Shown: positions 46,201-50,126 of the stretch, piece by piece
How positions within the stretch are numbered: the stretch's first letter is position 1
How the letters are laid out: every line of letters begins with the position of its first letter
IMG/VR virus record: IMGVR_UViG_3300020370_000003
Coordinates: 17,399-81,398 of that record
Length of the DNA stretch: 64,000 nt
From: a virus
Strand: one strand, 5' to 3'
The notes under the pieces: generated by a model
What the model was told of the DNA's origin: nothing
Seen by the model: the letters and a program-made list of their open reading frames with translations, nothing else
The model's database searches: none
Position numbers and translations under genes: made by a program

Positions 46201-46872
46201 ATTAGATAAATTATCAATTGCAACAATATTACTTTCAACAAAACCACTCAAATATGTAATGAAAGTTAAATCTGCTCCATCAGCATCGAGTTTTGTTCTA
46301 GGAGCAGTTGTGAAGATTATATCAGTACCTTCTACAGTATAATCTATATTAGGAATTAGAATCTCACCATAAGACTGTACAATCAAATGTTGTGCAGAAG
46401 GTGGAGCTACGGGATTATTTTGAGAAGTTAACGGGAATTTTTGAGTAGTTCCATCAAACAATGCCAATGGACTTGCAAGACCCAACCACTTTAATTTAAC
46501 CTGTTCGTATGAAATACCTGGACTTAAAGCAATATTAGGAGCATGACTTACAGATTCATAGTAAATTACTTCATCACCAATCAGAATAGATCCATCGTTC
46601 TCTAAAAATGGGTCTACACTCTCTACAACTACTGTATCAGTATCTACTCCAAGAGGTTCTACTATCTTCGTTGCACCATCAAGTATTCCTATATCCAGTT
46701 TATCAATATCCAGATATTGTAAGAAATTGTTTAAAATATTTTGTCCTAGTCCAGTTTTCTCCTGCGATCTATAATAATATTCAATGAATTTATTAAAGAG
46801 AGGATACTCATCCTCAACGAACGCTGGAGTCAGTGACTTAACTGACTGGGAGACTTTATTGATATTTGCCAT
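22243..46872 (-). CDS. Giant multidomain virion protein (8209 aa), gp7 position
   Basis: One uninterrupted 24.6-kb ORF follows gp6 by five bases, where T4 has gp7. The N-terminus (SLTPAFVEDEYPLFNKFIEY; TGLGQNILNNFLQYLDIDKL) is shared by large cyanophage structural proteins. Approximate residues: Gly-rich SGSGY repeats 320-630 and 1115-1325; helical segment 650-725; YHYH-type motif near 1440 (AFDGNPIYGPYGYVDP); beta-propeller-like block 1820-2200; LamG-like domain 2230-2430; second helical segment 3450-3510; second LamG-like domain 4050-4250 (TFEFYIRPDSSS; WAHVAYTRTG); about 21 YPR-type repeats 4340-6850; three helical CxxD...DLxxGG modules; and C-terminal FDG...NGV.Q.P modules from ~7850 followed by SGGSGYTSRPNV. 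The likely role is a baseplate-attached appendage or tether. The N-terminus may do part of gp7's wedge job. Assembly across the repeats should be confirmed. Confidence 0.8.
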   Translation of the reverse strand: MANINKVSQSVKSLTPAFVEDEYPLFNKFIEYYYRSQEKTGLGQNILNNFLQYLDIDKLDIGILDGATKIVEPLGVDTDTVVVESVDPFLENDGSILIGDEVIYYESVSHAPNIALSPGISYEQVKLKWLGLASPLALFDGTTQKFPLTSQNNPVAPPSAQHLIVQSYGEILIPNIDYTVEGTDIIFTTAPRTKLDADGADLTFITYLSGFVESNIVAIDNLSNSFGEGNRQFTITRDGALYEPVIDEYVLAIYDNELLIPKVDFFIDGNQFIFKDAPLNGRFLSLYSVEAPIPSFGAGAIGYARIDDAGTLTGISTNTNGSNYRFEYPPKVSIKSENGSGAAATALVNGIKSVSLLDGGYGYSDTNPPLVDVQSPTKPGSTTASIRATVTNGAVSGLEVLNSGSGYTFTPRLSFRQPGGGKIDPPTISNGSISGGITVTNGGIGYTTVPDIYIDEPTEVDGIRASLRAVLTDGRITSVQILNAGQGYVGTPRVAVVDPTGAQILQTKVDGDGRVTDIELLNGGSGYQDVPSVYIVDERVDQLGNYAGGTGATAVASIFNGQIIDINITNFGSGYSATEPPTIFIQEPPSSEASATVGLNEVTGFTVNQNGTGYSKAKFEGCARAASGIKEYSEDGNAVFSDVTVASTAVTDTPVKCLDALFIKRLLDKYTEQFLPDVPSLDYSQIDVRTAIKTIKDFYASKGTSYSIAYLFKLLYGETVSISYPKDQIIKPSDATWSIDTILRATLVSGDSNNIKDALLIQDRDIADDNVQAASALVENFISIKTSELTIYELVLSEETINGTFTVPYKTKLAEPLNFTDGIITVDSTIGWPERNGEFLIGTGTGSELVQYKEKSLNQFIECTRSVNNVVEDWDSATEVTSNFRVYLNKGTAQEVVMNIVGIVDAQQTTLTDTGSYYLPGDKLTVSKLGGTGVGPDLTTWLYNVKKLIDVDTVTYGGVNNQSATITCTNPHGLLVGDQVTIYGANPIIYNGTFLVTSRDSDLIFQYNLPQPATVIPQGNILVSVDLNKGKSVNSAVNNAVSPYTTNIQNSFFNDNYVYVASTGIPNYEIGPFPGSALLPGNQRKLNRFPKVPTTISTKNAISSGPIGTWVNGVSIWSYKSTEAKTFGAVTDVSITNSGSGYDAASPPAITMTGGGGEGATASVVVNGSLSEITVTNGGSGYTSSPLVSIVGGGGSGAAATAIITKGSVSRILINSGGSGYISQPLITIVGGGGNGAAGTASVRGPIQSIGITNGGVQYTSSPTVTLSSGKGAVAQAIVNDGRIISIAIISAGSGYTTAPEVSVQGVGFGAIARATIDTDGENAGRVTNIEIVNKGINYIQGSTIINLTSVGQNATFTANVFQWNYNLQATSQFDTAKGSVFTGYNNEYGGEYAHLSNPQKMRYILGDNLYEEIGTGNILEQEEQLSHSPIIGWAFDGNPIYGPYGYVDPTDQSSATVRLRTSYKLKDELIYDDTINPTPNRTAGPLLTEEPAGNFVEDYEYSFGLGDLDQYNGRFCKTPDFPNGAYAYFVTIDATDAGSPLFPYVIGPSFNSVVDEWNLSANAIQQNIPTGVVRYRDPYENVDIDVERVPNASTAALTTEDGEILLFEVEDENRDGIIGPEETADPDQMFEESPLQLFDYFPKVKFDSKVDIEVETTTKFEDASVTGFTVENTGKNYQVDDRLIFDNTDTDGAGVSARISKIKGEAVAAYDFENISGANYGVLQTADPHNLIAGDVVYIDYTPIMQNTNKTFVVRQYKGIEEIVIDQRGSGYNTDIPPTITIDGDGTSGKLEAVVSTVGAIDQVNILNSGSGYTSNPRVILSHPQVFKKADYYLSKIGNQNYVKINDTYVSDNKEIFICGKTKDAVGNSVGFVAKLSATGVKEWENTLESTDGQYYTEFQKLYVDGLDVWVVGNNKPNSNLLNAYNPDVILAKYTQTENGLSAGLQFQKGYAGISGATRADYVTSIQKWSDTRFIIGGYTNTNSSNPYDAFLASIDSTGNFAIKRKLVSTSKSEKIVDMKVITTTSGATELYFLMEVGLNQSTTDVNLAFGKATLTTSAINIDFIKEYSTSVYSLVDGSLVFDEFNECYISCSLRFKSDPTQKDSFWVCKVSRTGDIIWNYRYVAPGRDITMADRSSIDIFGDLNVAFSRDNTTTGVKTVDSVKIGYNGIIKNHTTNEFNKNRIEGITVHSVNTDNSGDVYLSGQTQWNRNEFIFDFAANEQTDLTSNYTLTSVGASNAITYDDNMAKIYGYQPAGSSSTWENSYLKVAGSDLGTTLANDWTLEFFIYKSGSQSQTLSQNVQTIMGIGGARDATGGLWLGYDNSSGELQMVITNQTTQLINGSGQSSTQTTMYADNSWQTIAVRKEGNVFKAFVNGIEVITGTLSNTSFATKDLYFGNQVGFGAGATDFSQNYQGQFFIDNIRLRNRAVTVTVPSDISSLPPVASFALGFAWTDTAWFTNNLTKYDYIDHNGWNLKVDKNADSTRLGDKGVQTNTQLGFVRTSVTPVTGSSMTIGEADFALGDAGLQTLDFDDATITMTPGTETLTYTNDIWSSRTATVPSPGSQKLQVSAVVKDRYFFKVTNTVKIDNIQELTINQPFIFTTGSKLRLNNLSNGNFINSGYIIKSDIPNRKIYVAVQNNPWTNDLNTGILVSEQFNEQDTYGIVGPIPNDVNEMKAYTFAQVNNTTPGTFDIDMSTYDAPANIGGTNNLDDFARFKPFNVGDYSVRIDEIGGSSSFIVGSVVSLTSSDISFNANYNTCEITNLIGVTKITLISNLERILQITAVANSDEVYVITGTSHYLSEGEIVYVDGNPSQTDGGLVYDEYDGAFAVDTVVSPLEFTYKLPQTAITAPATNAASVGIFVKSPTLKMYYGHQYIFDLAHSTLVGGNLSFAKDNLYKLEYSFNSIERIGTPGLTGQGEPNPSVKLKVDSDIVTNISYYFDPSRTGADSPVISDSYLDVTDSPYTGTFTISSTSGQTITRGADVFKFPLLNEPEGIGDISRTSYTTSSLKAVGSIGDIRIINPGGFYTKLPIVTGIASTRKIERVQIIEPGTEYAVGTYNGVPIAGDGEGGFVQITVADGQDDEGITIPGQIQEVLVTSPGKGYTSATIDVEGVSGILGAGLTGSGADLSVVIPPFGTEASIFTKGDKVGKIKKLKNNNFGYDYPHDYTLRPEITFPLNAQLTSTSILESITVTNPGSGYSLAPTVVITGGGGSGATAEATIKNGRLDIVEVKDPGAGYSSTPSVSLRSSFNYVVNLDLGLLQFAYPHGITNGAEISVAVTDTGDGADYPLAAGATGRLNPNTTYYAISGSANSLEDDQLKIAITPQNAELGDALSFVNAGDGRQSILTESFGGAATANVITSTFLEGELVYQGDSLETSTAQGYVSTNSGWQIGPRILKIVNYDGVFSEGEQITGVISKSSGTISDLKFARGVLDIGSITKTTGQFIDDVGKPSEIIQKIQDSYYYQDFSYAVKSAVSISEWKEILIRNVHPASFKVFGELNLNEYGEIPNKDTFFELTKSVELAQEAIVPNIQNFALVDPIYTEFNNTEVLFRQKRLTSSENILTSVVQRVDDISDQFDGIKTSFPLTVNGGTVVANANQLMVVLNGVVQNPETAFTIQQDSIVFNEPPRPPASVKYASVTIDAIQGYEMTFNNPSGIYPGLGNEIKGSSTDARFTVLKVVGNVVTGYITDGSFILGELCNVVATGFAGNLASITPVGSIGLFTFGENITNLEGNTAKVEAVNLETGQEMPIAKLRYSIGPSTTVFEVIDPTASTDQPVPVGTFVANVNYQVGSEIFTLVGTVDNAESTSLTVVRNVLGTTAANQQDNTPLYSTKIEVTDQLTLSKTAGTYTSTPGLFDIQLNDVIYGAQSGVIARITSTSAYQDPITQEFIGQVDISPGSSFFGLLFNRITSQTYPNVVLDDIASSAVSIVDATDNLTPYNGNFPANEQINNYIVPFNNLTGTLQLNENIRNYKIEYGNNTNEFVTGETGKVRKMSFYDREGTGFFSSGQVIRSRDTKAEVIGYNQARNTVYLGKIGRTKSNGEDYFDFTFAGSAQIDTAQKKYGAASLQLTAGTTDYIWCQTTNEIAFSSGDFTFEFYIRPDSSSLSGTIDVFDTRVSSANEVALRVYLESGQVRWNVNNADLVTSVGTSLTADTWAHVAYTRTGTSGKMYIDGVEVGTGTDNTTYTAKPLFIGVGYAFGTGFIGHIDEVRISNTVRYAAAFTPLAGIFQGDSATKMLLHFDGKDGQQWVQDWSGSESFTKGEYFNNDAIISTVRYVGDHTFVAGTSNAALTFNDGTIKDVTDATYNGETGVLVLTIGSHSFTTSNTVTIGTDKLPFTCDKDNHTTEHRYPRPTDPAHGVALTIDSVTGTTITVNVGRAVSRGFVGNTNRYYNAATLIESNLDFIAQEAVYLLEQKFPDFTVINGSVNCQDDVKDICKSIASDLRNGSNEKIWTAASYYVDREDINNVKLLNVENEIVETVWTYGKLNQILRYIITNDAWDVQGHHGHKQKFDTSITESSGNAASKFTPSGAEYNAATGELKILKASHGLFSETSLSINGGGYNPVTGMLTCTTGSAHNLTAGSKLQIEDESLTFTCTMDQNRSEHKYPRASDHASQGWLDVVVVDSTTFQVDVGKTPDVIFNPTAATYSGSTGLLKMTIGEHRLRAGTNIKVATGSLPFRCTMDGLQSVKKYPRANDFIYQDSVPILYEGTTHTANGASYTPETGLLTITVFSHGFAHGDKVRIADDSLTFECLLDNNITQHRYPRSTDPTSGRLHKIVNVTTNTFDVNVGISTDLSLHTFKSADPNGIIHKDNTITLDVGKTHNIAYDVSSANYTPVTGALVITTSAPGSPGLGGNMNLMVGDSIRLRDGAFLFACNMDGQATDHAYPRLTDPARGTAVEVTNISEINRTATDASYNPLTGMMTVTCGALLSPPSTRNCTGAAYDPATGMLTITSSGHQVYNGNLVRLNDGAFIFRCGLDDETTDHFYPRSGDPARDEWLPAQNRTDNTFDLFIGKSQDLSEHTCVGVTTNPCMKVAGELVRFEEGAITFSCTKDGNATNHAYPRKTDPVFRRGWSVVEASTNTTFDVFVGRTIFGAYTHSFVSGLADGIRQNNNAFTVNVGKSKFSAYTPSAAVYVPETGIMDLTIGNHWIKDSTTHTATDVNYIASTGVMTLTIPNHGFMIGDKVKVADNAISLTCSLDQHGSEHTYPRSTDPKSGEWMLISNVTDNTFDVNVGTSPQLDFDVSNASYDPVSGDLVLTIGTHSLSVGTSIRLKDNSITFVCDYGGDGFSTQKSYPRSYGANTSDNQDYAYNTSLNITAKDATTITVNVNEAPDTAISHAGTHNYHSSLSGAVITGGDYTHTFVSCVQNGITRAGDSVYIEQDSLTFRCDLDGQTTDKTYPRASGSNAPGGADYAYNTATYVQDVKTTTHTPTDAAYNPTTGMMTITMDGHGLTAPTTKTAESGTSFNPATGELFVTSANHGFVTGDMVKIANNSLVFTCAEDGNSTNHSYPRPSDFASGRFFPILRTSANDFSMTVGSAFGDQPISNNTTHVWVSAVANGLIKANDKVRLDENAVTFTCAKDDDATNHSYPRRTDPSYFEWLPLDNVLTNTFDVFIGKSSDTSTHTFVNFVANSMQRPTGVITVDVGISSNTSTHVFQSASADAIKCGGQYTHVWKGGLTVDKAFTVGGDYTHEFVTGGEKFTITTAAFTPGTGLMTVTVPNHGFENGDMVKFDDGSITFRCLQDNYQTDHTYPRSSDPASDTYLEVSSVTKDTFVVNVGTSSNTTTHQFQSAVTNGLTRAVIRTGGAYTHTLTGAKGGCFKKKGRAIAIDDHGLTMTCEYDDRASNHTYPRTTDPSSKQVLPITKFDTNSFTVNVGPTSFNKNYKPYNPDTATYDTSNGNLQINLLAHDITTDDFVIIEDESIRFTCTMDNNQSIKSYPRPGHDVRTSGKELPVIATDATSITVNVGTPGTNQTFTPSAATYDASTGDMTLTIGQHGMRKGSSIVIQNNTLQFTCDMDGNTATKTYPRATDPYGAEKSIPVTDVYYSSGTASNAAFVPSTGVMTITLTAHGLNNGDYIQLVDESLTFRCNLDGYTSDHKYPRATDPSSGRWLAISNKTNDTFDVNVGISSDTSTHAFLSAATNGVRAQNGMIKVNVGKSPIKGYNPSLAAGSTTAYDPTTGMLTIDIGAHELEVGDGIKIAKQSFGFICAQDGGNTIHYYPRTSDWGYNKSHPITATTSTSVTVNISNGAISNTTEHAFYTVYDKYTPTGITYSGWTGIMTVTTNVVHNMDAGEYIKFDDNSLTFTCTKDGNATEHRYPRATDPASGKWLKVLSTGLTSYTFQVQVLDISPSTNVTTHTFVAGKTYATNCIKRAAVVTGGDYAHTFTGNASSNNVSYQPASAHTFSSADPGAVKKLLTKHSFVSAETNCVTVMDYSVGDCVDVQATVENLIDIVTDTLEDANNPSPIDHLGSVSKLSSDPNNEFLGGRVYAYLEETFPVSLHNSTDDIIYANQIGSNGKYRFQDAADLVEANAGPIVDKASYDMLTLYPDLVLDMPRNADGSGNGTLQCKTDLALILTEFIKDLRQGGNFNTVNVARRYLGANDVILHIRLQLFQSAYAHLRLAHYMKQAITGNLTYDNTDKIIVGDWGITQSTSSTFTASSATYDPATGILVATIGTHSLEVGRYVNVANASLTFSCAGGTGTHTFVSGVTDAITADSGGPFTAATGTTYNPSNGNLELEIGSHSLTTSNTISIADFGITFTCDADNHSSNHPYPRPTDPASTNTSDMNNGVLAISAVTGTTITVNVSAVTSSQAAYPRSTDPASGSNLEILAADATTITLNVGATTNVQAHTFVSAVAAGIVSPGDCADVKEAIDSLVETANDIIAPTNNDFAISADRLYFNRKSIADEITTLVSNEFQFQLAEGGPYYNAFLYPEPGGVQTCQRDLSLIMLGIISDLQTGGNNSTIAAMENYLSTTMQINFIEDELLATTYAIEQMKWLGEHAILNRLYTKDSNEVPPAYNFNYTTIEAYRDGLTPVDMSPVVTRFKELVDIALNILAPGKLAMRGAAKNLLYNQSYYKEEITTLVAQQFGSSVWLYDDWLNTIVTNLVHDLITTDITDTVVAHNIEIENVTGAFEVGEMIFSQRAGGGSAVVLEYKSEGSFLVVGKWYGSPWEANDRLEGTRSGVVANVKVGGVGYPYTWFNKPANVRTIAFAKNIQSNIQGQVSAPNLFSNPEQIRFNWLPGYIVISDDFAQAPDGTQTAEKLIAYQSNGYHYTSRNYSLTSYDTWDDGTIKFDDTNNSFDEGGAATDDDNQQYTFSVFFKGDEFNKVRFGLVMDAGTVGQQDVFFDLDLATGTAGTLFQPQGGISGDAYGSVPYGNGWYRAYITTTISFGFSELRAQFLMYDTTNSLSYLGDGASGMFMWGAKLSVGTIDPYTSQLGEIFYADTEYNVKTYALSALETYASQAISDTLTSPSPAASYIKYFDANSSAYYNDKSVTRCIRSNLDILKGQLGLDTFYTNITVNNGISMPTYTYGTREVPIGLGGGLNDSDYLYGFNSGAYAELETMTVNEGEIVNIYQRLRFDAEITDGPFWIGETIRKVSDNAVNGTVHGLWEDENYRYVDVIMSAGTFAALDIVESDRAQLPPTGQISVITDRLQIIDLKGTFEASVPFKAYTSGATATPTEFIRTEAAVLDNTGGTLTVDTETLLGSFETTSVVYPEVSRQYIEVNKFDGFDISVGDRIASAGYTRLGITVISGLNEFTVGSRLYKVVGGIQDFDNYAIISEVDLDNNFLYVADFQGTPLTNGDLVGDYGVGNNFPVGYASVTTRVVTPGAGSALIQDIRDSGTLKRVYLSNIKGTFVTKDAIISADDYKAIVVNKVPLLARVKRAFKGFDGVQTTFKLSTGNGTQYLPDPAGHLLIFVNGILQPPGASSAYTAFSDSIQFTEPPDLGASFTGFYVGKLRQLDDISFEFDSLRQSFNLKRNDVFYSLTLTDGVQSTTIRPENNIIVSLNGVIQEPGVGFELVGSRIIFSEIPRVGSTFVGFSYVGSEADVDAAEVIPPIEPGDFIDIQGETSDREVAVIESSNSLITFDYLGSVFGQNAQAQANLTSGFINSVQVTSGGSGYTSRPNVRVDSISGFEGDINALVGVGGVVINNQGTGYQNPNIEVETSVPDDWTAPDLSQYGEELVDPETP
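26290..33860 (-). repeat. Array of about 21 YPR-type protein repeats inside the giant gene
   Basis: Within the giant ORF a unit of about 110-130 residues recurs about 21 times. Each unit has a beta-rich first half of the form YxPxTGxMTxTIxxHGLxxGD, then a Phe-x-Cys core (FTCxxDxNxxxHxYPRxTDP), then TFxVNVGxSxxxxxHxFVSAxxNGI. Units are diverged at DNA level, so the array is old rather than freshly expanded. The invariant single Cys and the YPR triplet are the best markers. Some units lack the C-terminal VNVG segment or have an extra AYNT insertion (two units near DNA 30600-30950). Confidence 0.75.
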
Positions 46873-46877
46873 CTAAG

Positions 46878-48908
46878 TTAGAAACAACTAGAAGTGAGAG
46901 AACCTGTATTATTAATTGAAGTAACTTCAACTAGAGTTGGTGCTTGATTAAACACCTTTGGTGTCAAACTATTTAGAGGTACAGTAGGAGGTGGTGTTGT
47001 ACCAACTGGAGCTACTGTGACTTCAGGATTAATGACGTTGATTATTGTTCCAGGAGTTGATGCTGGAATAGTAGAACTGTTAGAAGGTATAAACAGAGTT
47101 GGCAACTGCAAATCTGTTGGTAATAAAGTAATGTCAATTACACTACCTGTGCCAGTAACAGCATCAGAAAGATTTAAATTGGTAGTTGCTGGAACATTAT
47201 CTCCAGCTCCTATTATATTGATTGGTCCTATGCAAATATCACCAGTTTCATAATTTATAGAACCTGCGGAAGTATTAGTGTATACCTTCTTATTTCCAGT
47301 ATTATAGAAGGTTCTCAACTTACCAAAACCATCATCTTCAAACTGTTGATCAACACCAGGTCTATCTGCTGTTCTAAAATTACCAGATAGTATCACTGGT
47401 TCTTTCTTACAACCAGTAGTATCACTATCAACGTTACTTGGAGCACTATCATATAGGGATGAACCTGTTGATATACAATAAGTATTAGTTTGATTTGTTT
47501 GAGGTTTAATATACTTCAAAAGTGATGTTTGCACAGAAACATCACTAATTGCCTTATTAGATAAGGTAATTGCTTTCTGGAATTGTTGATTTCTAAATGT
47601 TGAGTTAAAGTTATTGATTTGAGTTTGAGTTGCCCAATCATTAACAGAACTCTGTATATTAGTCTTAATTTCAGACGTATTGTTAGTTACTCCAGTATCA
47701 TACAAAGCAAATACTTTAGGATATACATAAAGTTCATCTGGGTCAATAACTACAGGGTCAATAGATGCCATTGCATAACTTCTAAGATCTGAAGCAATAG
47801 TCTTCTTAGTAGCATCATTTAGAGATGAACCTGTTTTAGTCTTAATTGCAATATAAACCTTACCGTAAATTGGTGGATTTAATGAGTCACCACCATAAGC
47901 AATAACAGAATCTGCATTAGAATATATTTTCTTAGTAATTACAGCATAATCTTGTGCTGTAACTGCTCTATATTGAGAAGAGTAATATCTAGGAGCCATA
48001 TACTTGATAGACTCTACAGTCTCAGAAGGAGACCCCTGTTGTGATTTTTCCTTTGTTGTTAGAGTAACATCTCCGTTTGGAGGTGTAATTCCAAGACTAT
48101 CATTAAGAGAACCTATAAAGGTAAACTTCTGAACTTCATTTGCTTCTTGACCAGAAGTAACTAAGTACTCTAAATTAATTATTTCACCGTCTTTAAGTTT
48201 TCTACCAACACTATCATCACCAAACCTTATTTCGTATCTTTGGTCTTCTCCTTCAGCAATAAAGTAAACCCTAGTGGAAGCAGTCAAATTAGTAACTGTA
48301 TCAACTAAATTGTACAAATCTGATGTAGTAGATGCTTCGTTTGGTTTAACAGTAACCGTTAAAGTGTCTATATCTGCATCTTCAGCAGGAACTATGTAAT
48401 TTTGACTCTCAAAACTACTTACAGTATATGAAAAGTCTACAATAGATCCTTCACGAATCATTAGATTATCAAATATTGCAATACCAGTGGTCGTATTAAC
48501 CTCTACAGTAGTATCAGCAAGTACATTCCATATGTAATTACCTCCACTTGCTACAGGCCCCTTAGAAAGCGTTAAACTACTAGGATATGCACCATTTGTT
48601 TGTGAAGTTTGTACCTCTAAATGTAAACATCCCTTAGAACATGTAATTGACCTTGGAACGTAGTTTAAAAGCTTTGCTATATTAACAATATTATCTCGCA
48701 ATGTCGCAGAAGGAAGAAATGCCTCATTCATTGACATATTAGCATTAAATGCACTATAATAAGTGTTATATGCTAAAGTATCGATAAGATAGGACAATCC
48801 TGACCCTTCAAAATCATAATCAGAAAACTCATTTCTAGTTCTCAGATAAGTTTTGATAGATGATTTAATATCCTCAAAATCTAATGCTGTCAGATTATTC
48901 GGTTGCAT
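46878..48908 (-). CDS. gp6: Baseplate wedge subunit gp6
   Basis: At 676 aa this is close to T4 gp6 (about 660 aa), the dimeric wedge protein that forms the continuous ring around the baseplate hub. The N-terminus (LTALDFEDIKSSIKTYLRTR) and the block SYLIDTLAYNTYYSAFNANM with MSMNEAFLPSATLRDNIVNI and AKLLNYVPRS are characteristic of gp6 in T4-like cyanophages (baseplate J-like family). RFGDDSVGRKLKDGEIINLE and MAPRYYSSQYRAVTAQDYAV are further family segments. The C-terminal 150 residues are Pro/Thr-rich and less conserved. The ATG overlaps the gp25 stop by one base, which points to translational coupling, and the giant gene starts five bases after its stop. The gene order gp25-gp6 is usual in cyanomyoviruses. 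Confidence 0.92.
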   Translation of the reverse strand: MQPNNLTALDFEDIKSSIKTYLRTRNEFSDYDFEGSGLSYLIDTLAYNTYYSAFNANMSMNEAFLPSATLRDNIVNIAKLLNYVPRSITCSKGCLHLEVQTSQTNGAYPSSLTLSKGPVASGGNYIWNVLADTTVEVNTTTGIAIFDNLMIREGSIVDFSYTVSSFESQNYIVPAEDADIDTLTVTVKPNEASTTSDLYNLVDTVTNLTASTRVYFIAEGEDQRYEIRFGDDSVGRKLKDGEIINLEYLVTSGQEANEVQKFTFIGSLNDSLGITPPNGDVTLTTKEKSQQGSPSETVESIKYMAPRYYSSQYRAVTAQDYAVITKKIYSNADSVIAYGGDSLNPPIYGKVYIAIKTKTGSSLNDATKKTIASDLRSYAMASIDPVVIDPDELYVYPKVFALYDTGVTNNTSEIKTNIQSSVNDWATQTQINNFNSTFRNQQFQKAITLSNKAISDVSVQTSLLKYIKPQTNQTNTYCISTGSSLYDSAPSNVDSDTTGCKKEPVILSGNFRTADRPGVDQQFEDDGFGKLRTFYNTGNKKVYTNTSAGSINYETGDICIGPINIIGAGDNVPATTNLNLSDAVTGTGSVIDITLLPTDLQLPTLFIPSNSSTIPASTPGTIINVINPEVTVAPVGTTPPPTVPLNSLTPKVFNQAPTLVEVTSINNTGSLTSSCF

Positions 48909-49327
48909 TATCCAGCTCTTTGTAAAACAAATTTAACTTCTTCAACAATAGGTATACCTACAATTTGATATGTTATAGTTACTGCTAGTTTATTATTTCC
49001 CGAAAAAGGAACAGCATTAACTTCTCTAAGTTGTACTCTACTTTCATGTTGATTAATGGTATTTATTATCTCACTCTTAATTGCGTCTACACTAAACGCA
49101 TCTAGAGGTTCAAATAACATAGCATATACTTGGCAACCTATAGTCGGTTGAAATAATTTCTCACCAGGTGATGTCATTACCAAATTTCTGATAGACTGTT
49201 TTATAGCATTATCATCTTTGACGAGAGATACATCGTCAGTAAATGGATTTTTGCCAAAAGCCATACCAATATCTTTAAATGACCTAGACTTTGCTAGATC
49301 TTTACTACTAATCGGTTTCAGTGCCAT
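48908..49327 (-). CDS. gp25: Baseplate wedge subunit gp25
   Basis: This 139-aa protein matches the gp25-like family (T4 gp25 is 132 aa; related to GpW/gp25 and to TssE of type VI secretion), a small wedge protein at the sheath-baseplate interface. Visible hallmarks are the N-terminal DIGMAFGKNPFTDDVSLVKD, AIKQSIRNLVMTSPGEKLFQ leading into PTIGCQVYAMLFEP, and the C-terminal beta segment VTITYQIVGIPIVEEVKFVL. The start codon overlaps the preceding 52-aa ORF by 20 bases and the stop overlaps the gp6 start by one base. A late promoter core lies upstream of the 52-aa ORF and should drive this operon. Confidence 0.93.
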   Translation of the reverse strand: MALKPISSKDLAKSRSFKDIGMAFGKNPFTDDVSLVKDDNAIKQSIRNLVMTSPGEKLFQPTIGCQVYAMLFEPLDAFSVDAIKSEIINTINQHESRVQLREVNAVPFSGNNKLAVTITYQIVGIPIVEEVKFVLQRAG

Positions 49328-49466
49328 TATCTTTAGGTGACTTATTATTAATATCTCTTCTCATCAATTTATCACTTCTGGGGTCTGTAATCAAATACTT
49401 ACAGTACTCCCACCCATTCTTTTTAAACTCATCGCTCATATCAACTGGTCTATTAGCAACAGACAT
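49308..49466 (-). CDS. Small hypothetical protein upstream of gp25 (52 aa)
   Basis: A short ORF starting MSVANRPVDMSDEFKKNGWE continues through YCKYLITDPRSDK to an Asn/Lys/Asp-rich tail. The ATG at 49466 is 22 bases downstream of a late promoter core and preceded by a purine-rich AGGA sequence. The 3' end overlaps the first 20 bases of gp25, which supports a real, translationally coupled late gene. I do not recognise a family. Confidence 0.7.
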   Translation of the reverse strand: MSVANRPVDMSDEFKKNGWEYCKYLITDPRSDKLMRRDINNKSPKDNGTETD

Positions 49467-49487
49467 AATATTAGGAGATATCCTTTA

Positions 49488-50126
49488 TTATTTATCGTGG
49501 ATAACAGTCCTTTCAAAAGAGATATTAAATGAGAGACTTATTCTTTCATTATCAGTTGTATTAGTCTGAATACCATGCATTAACCATCCAGGAAATAGCA
49601 TTAGGTTTCCTTCTTCGGGTTTGTACTCATGACGAGGAGTTAAATTAGAAAATAACTTAGATGTGCCTAAATGAGGGTTTGGAGTTTCAAAGAATAAATT
49701 TCCATCCTCTCCATTGGTCTTAATATAATAAACACCCGATATATCAGTTGCACCATGATGGTGTATATGTCCGTAATTACCTTTTTTGAATAAAGAGAAC
49801 CAAGATTCTGCAATTGAACAATTTCCGTTATAATTTAAATATTGGCAATAGTTTATGATATGTTTTGATAGTTCTTCAACAAATACATTCATTTGATGAT
49901 TCTTAACTACATTCAATTTAAACCATATGTCAGACAAGTAATGACTTGACCAACATTCATTCATTTCAAATTCAGTCTTTTTCAAAGCACTGAACATTTC
50001 ATGTTGAATTGCATCAAAATTACCCACCTTAGAGGAATAGATGGGTGTTGGATATAGATTTTGGATTACATCATCATTATTGAGGATAAACCTATCACTC
50101 ACATGAGCTGGATTTACATCAGGCAT
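49488..50126 (-). CDS. 2OG-Fe(II) oxygenase superfamily protein (212 aa)
   Basis: This resembles the putative 2OG-Fe(II) oxygenase family TIGR02466, frequent in marine cyanophages. The cupin-like core shows a His cluster H120/H122-H124 (YGHIHHHGATD) before SGVYYIK, then LFFETPNP, LMLFPGWLMHGI (distal His at H184) and RISLSFNI with R195 for 2-oxoglutarate. These are the residues expected for iron and 2OG binding, so it is probably catalytic. The substrate is unknown; hydroxylation of a protein, lipid or small molecule is possible. Its ATG overlaps the heme oxygenase stop by one base and its TAA overlaps the next late promoter, so it ends the auxiliary gene block. Confidence 0.8.
   Translation of the reverse strand: MPDVNPAHVSDRFILNNDDVIQNLYPTPIYSSKVGNFDAIQHEMFSALKKTEFEMNECWSSHYLSDIWFKLNVVKNHQMNVFVEELSKHIINYCQYLNYNGNCSIAESWFSLFKKGNYGHIHHHGATDISGVYYIKTNGEDGNLFFETPNPHLGTSKLFSNLTPRHEYKPEEGNLMLFPGWLMHGIQTNTTDNERISLSFNISFERTVIHDK
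49489..49495 (-). promoter_or_regulatory. T4-like late promoter for the gp25-gp6-giant operon
   Basis: The minus strand reads CACGATAAATAATAAAGG. The ATAAATA core overlaps the TAA stop of the oxygenase gene and lies 22 bases upstream of the 52-aa ORF start. It is the only late promoter core I see ahead of gp25, gp6 and the 24.6-kb gene, so it probably drives all of them. Confidence 0.75.
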
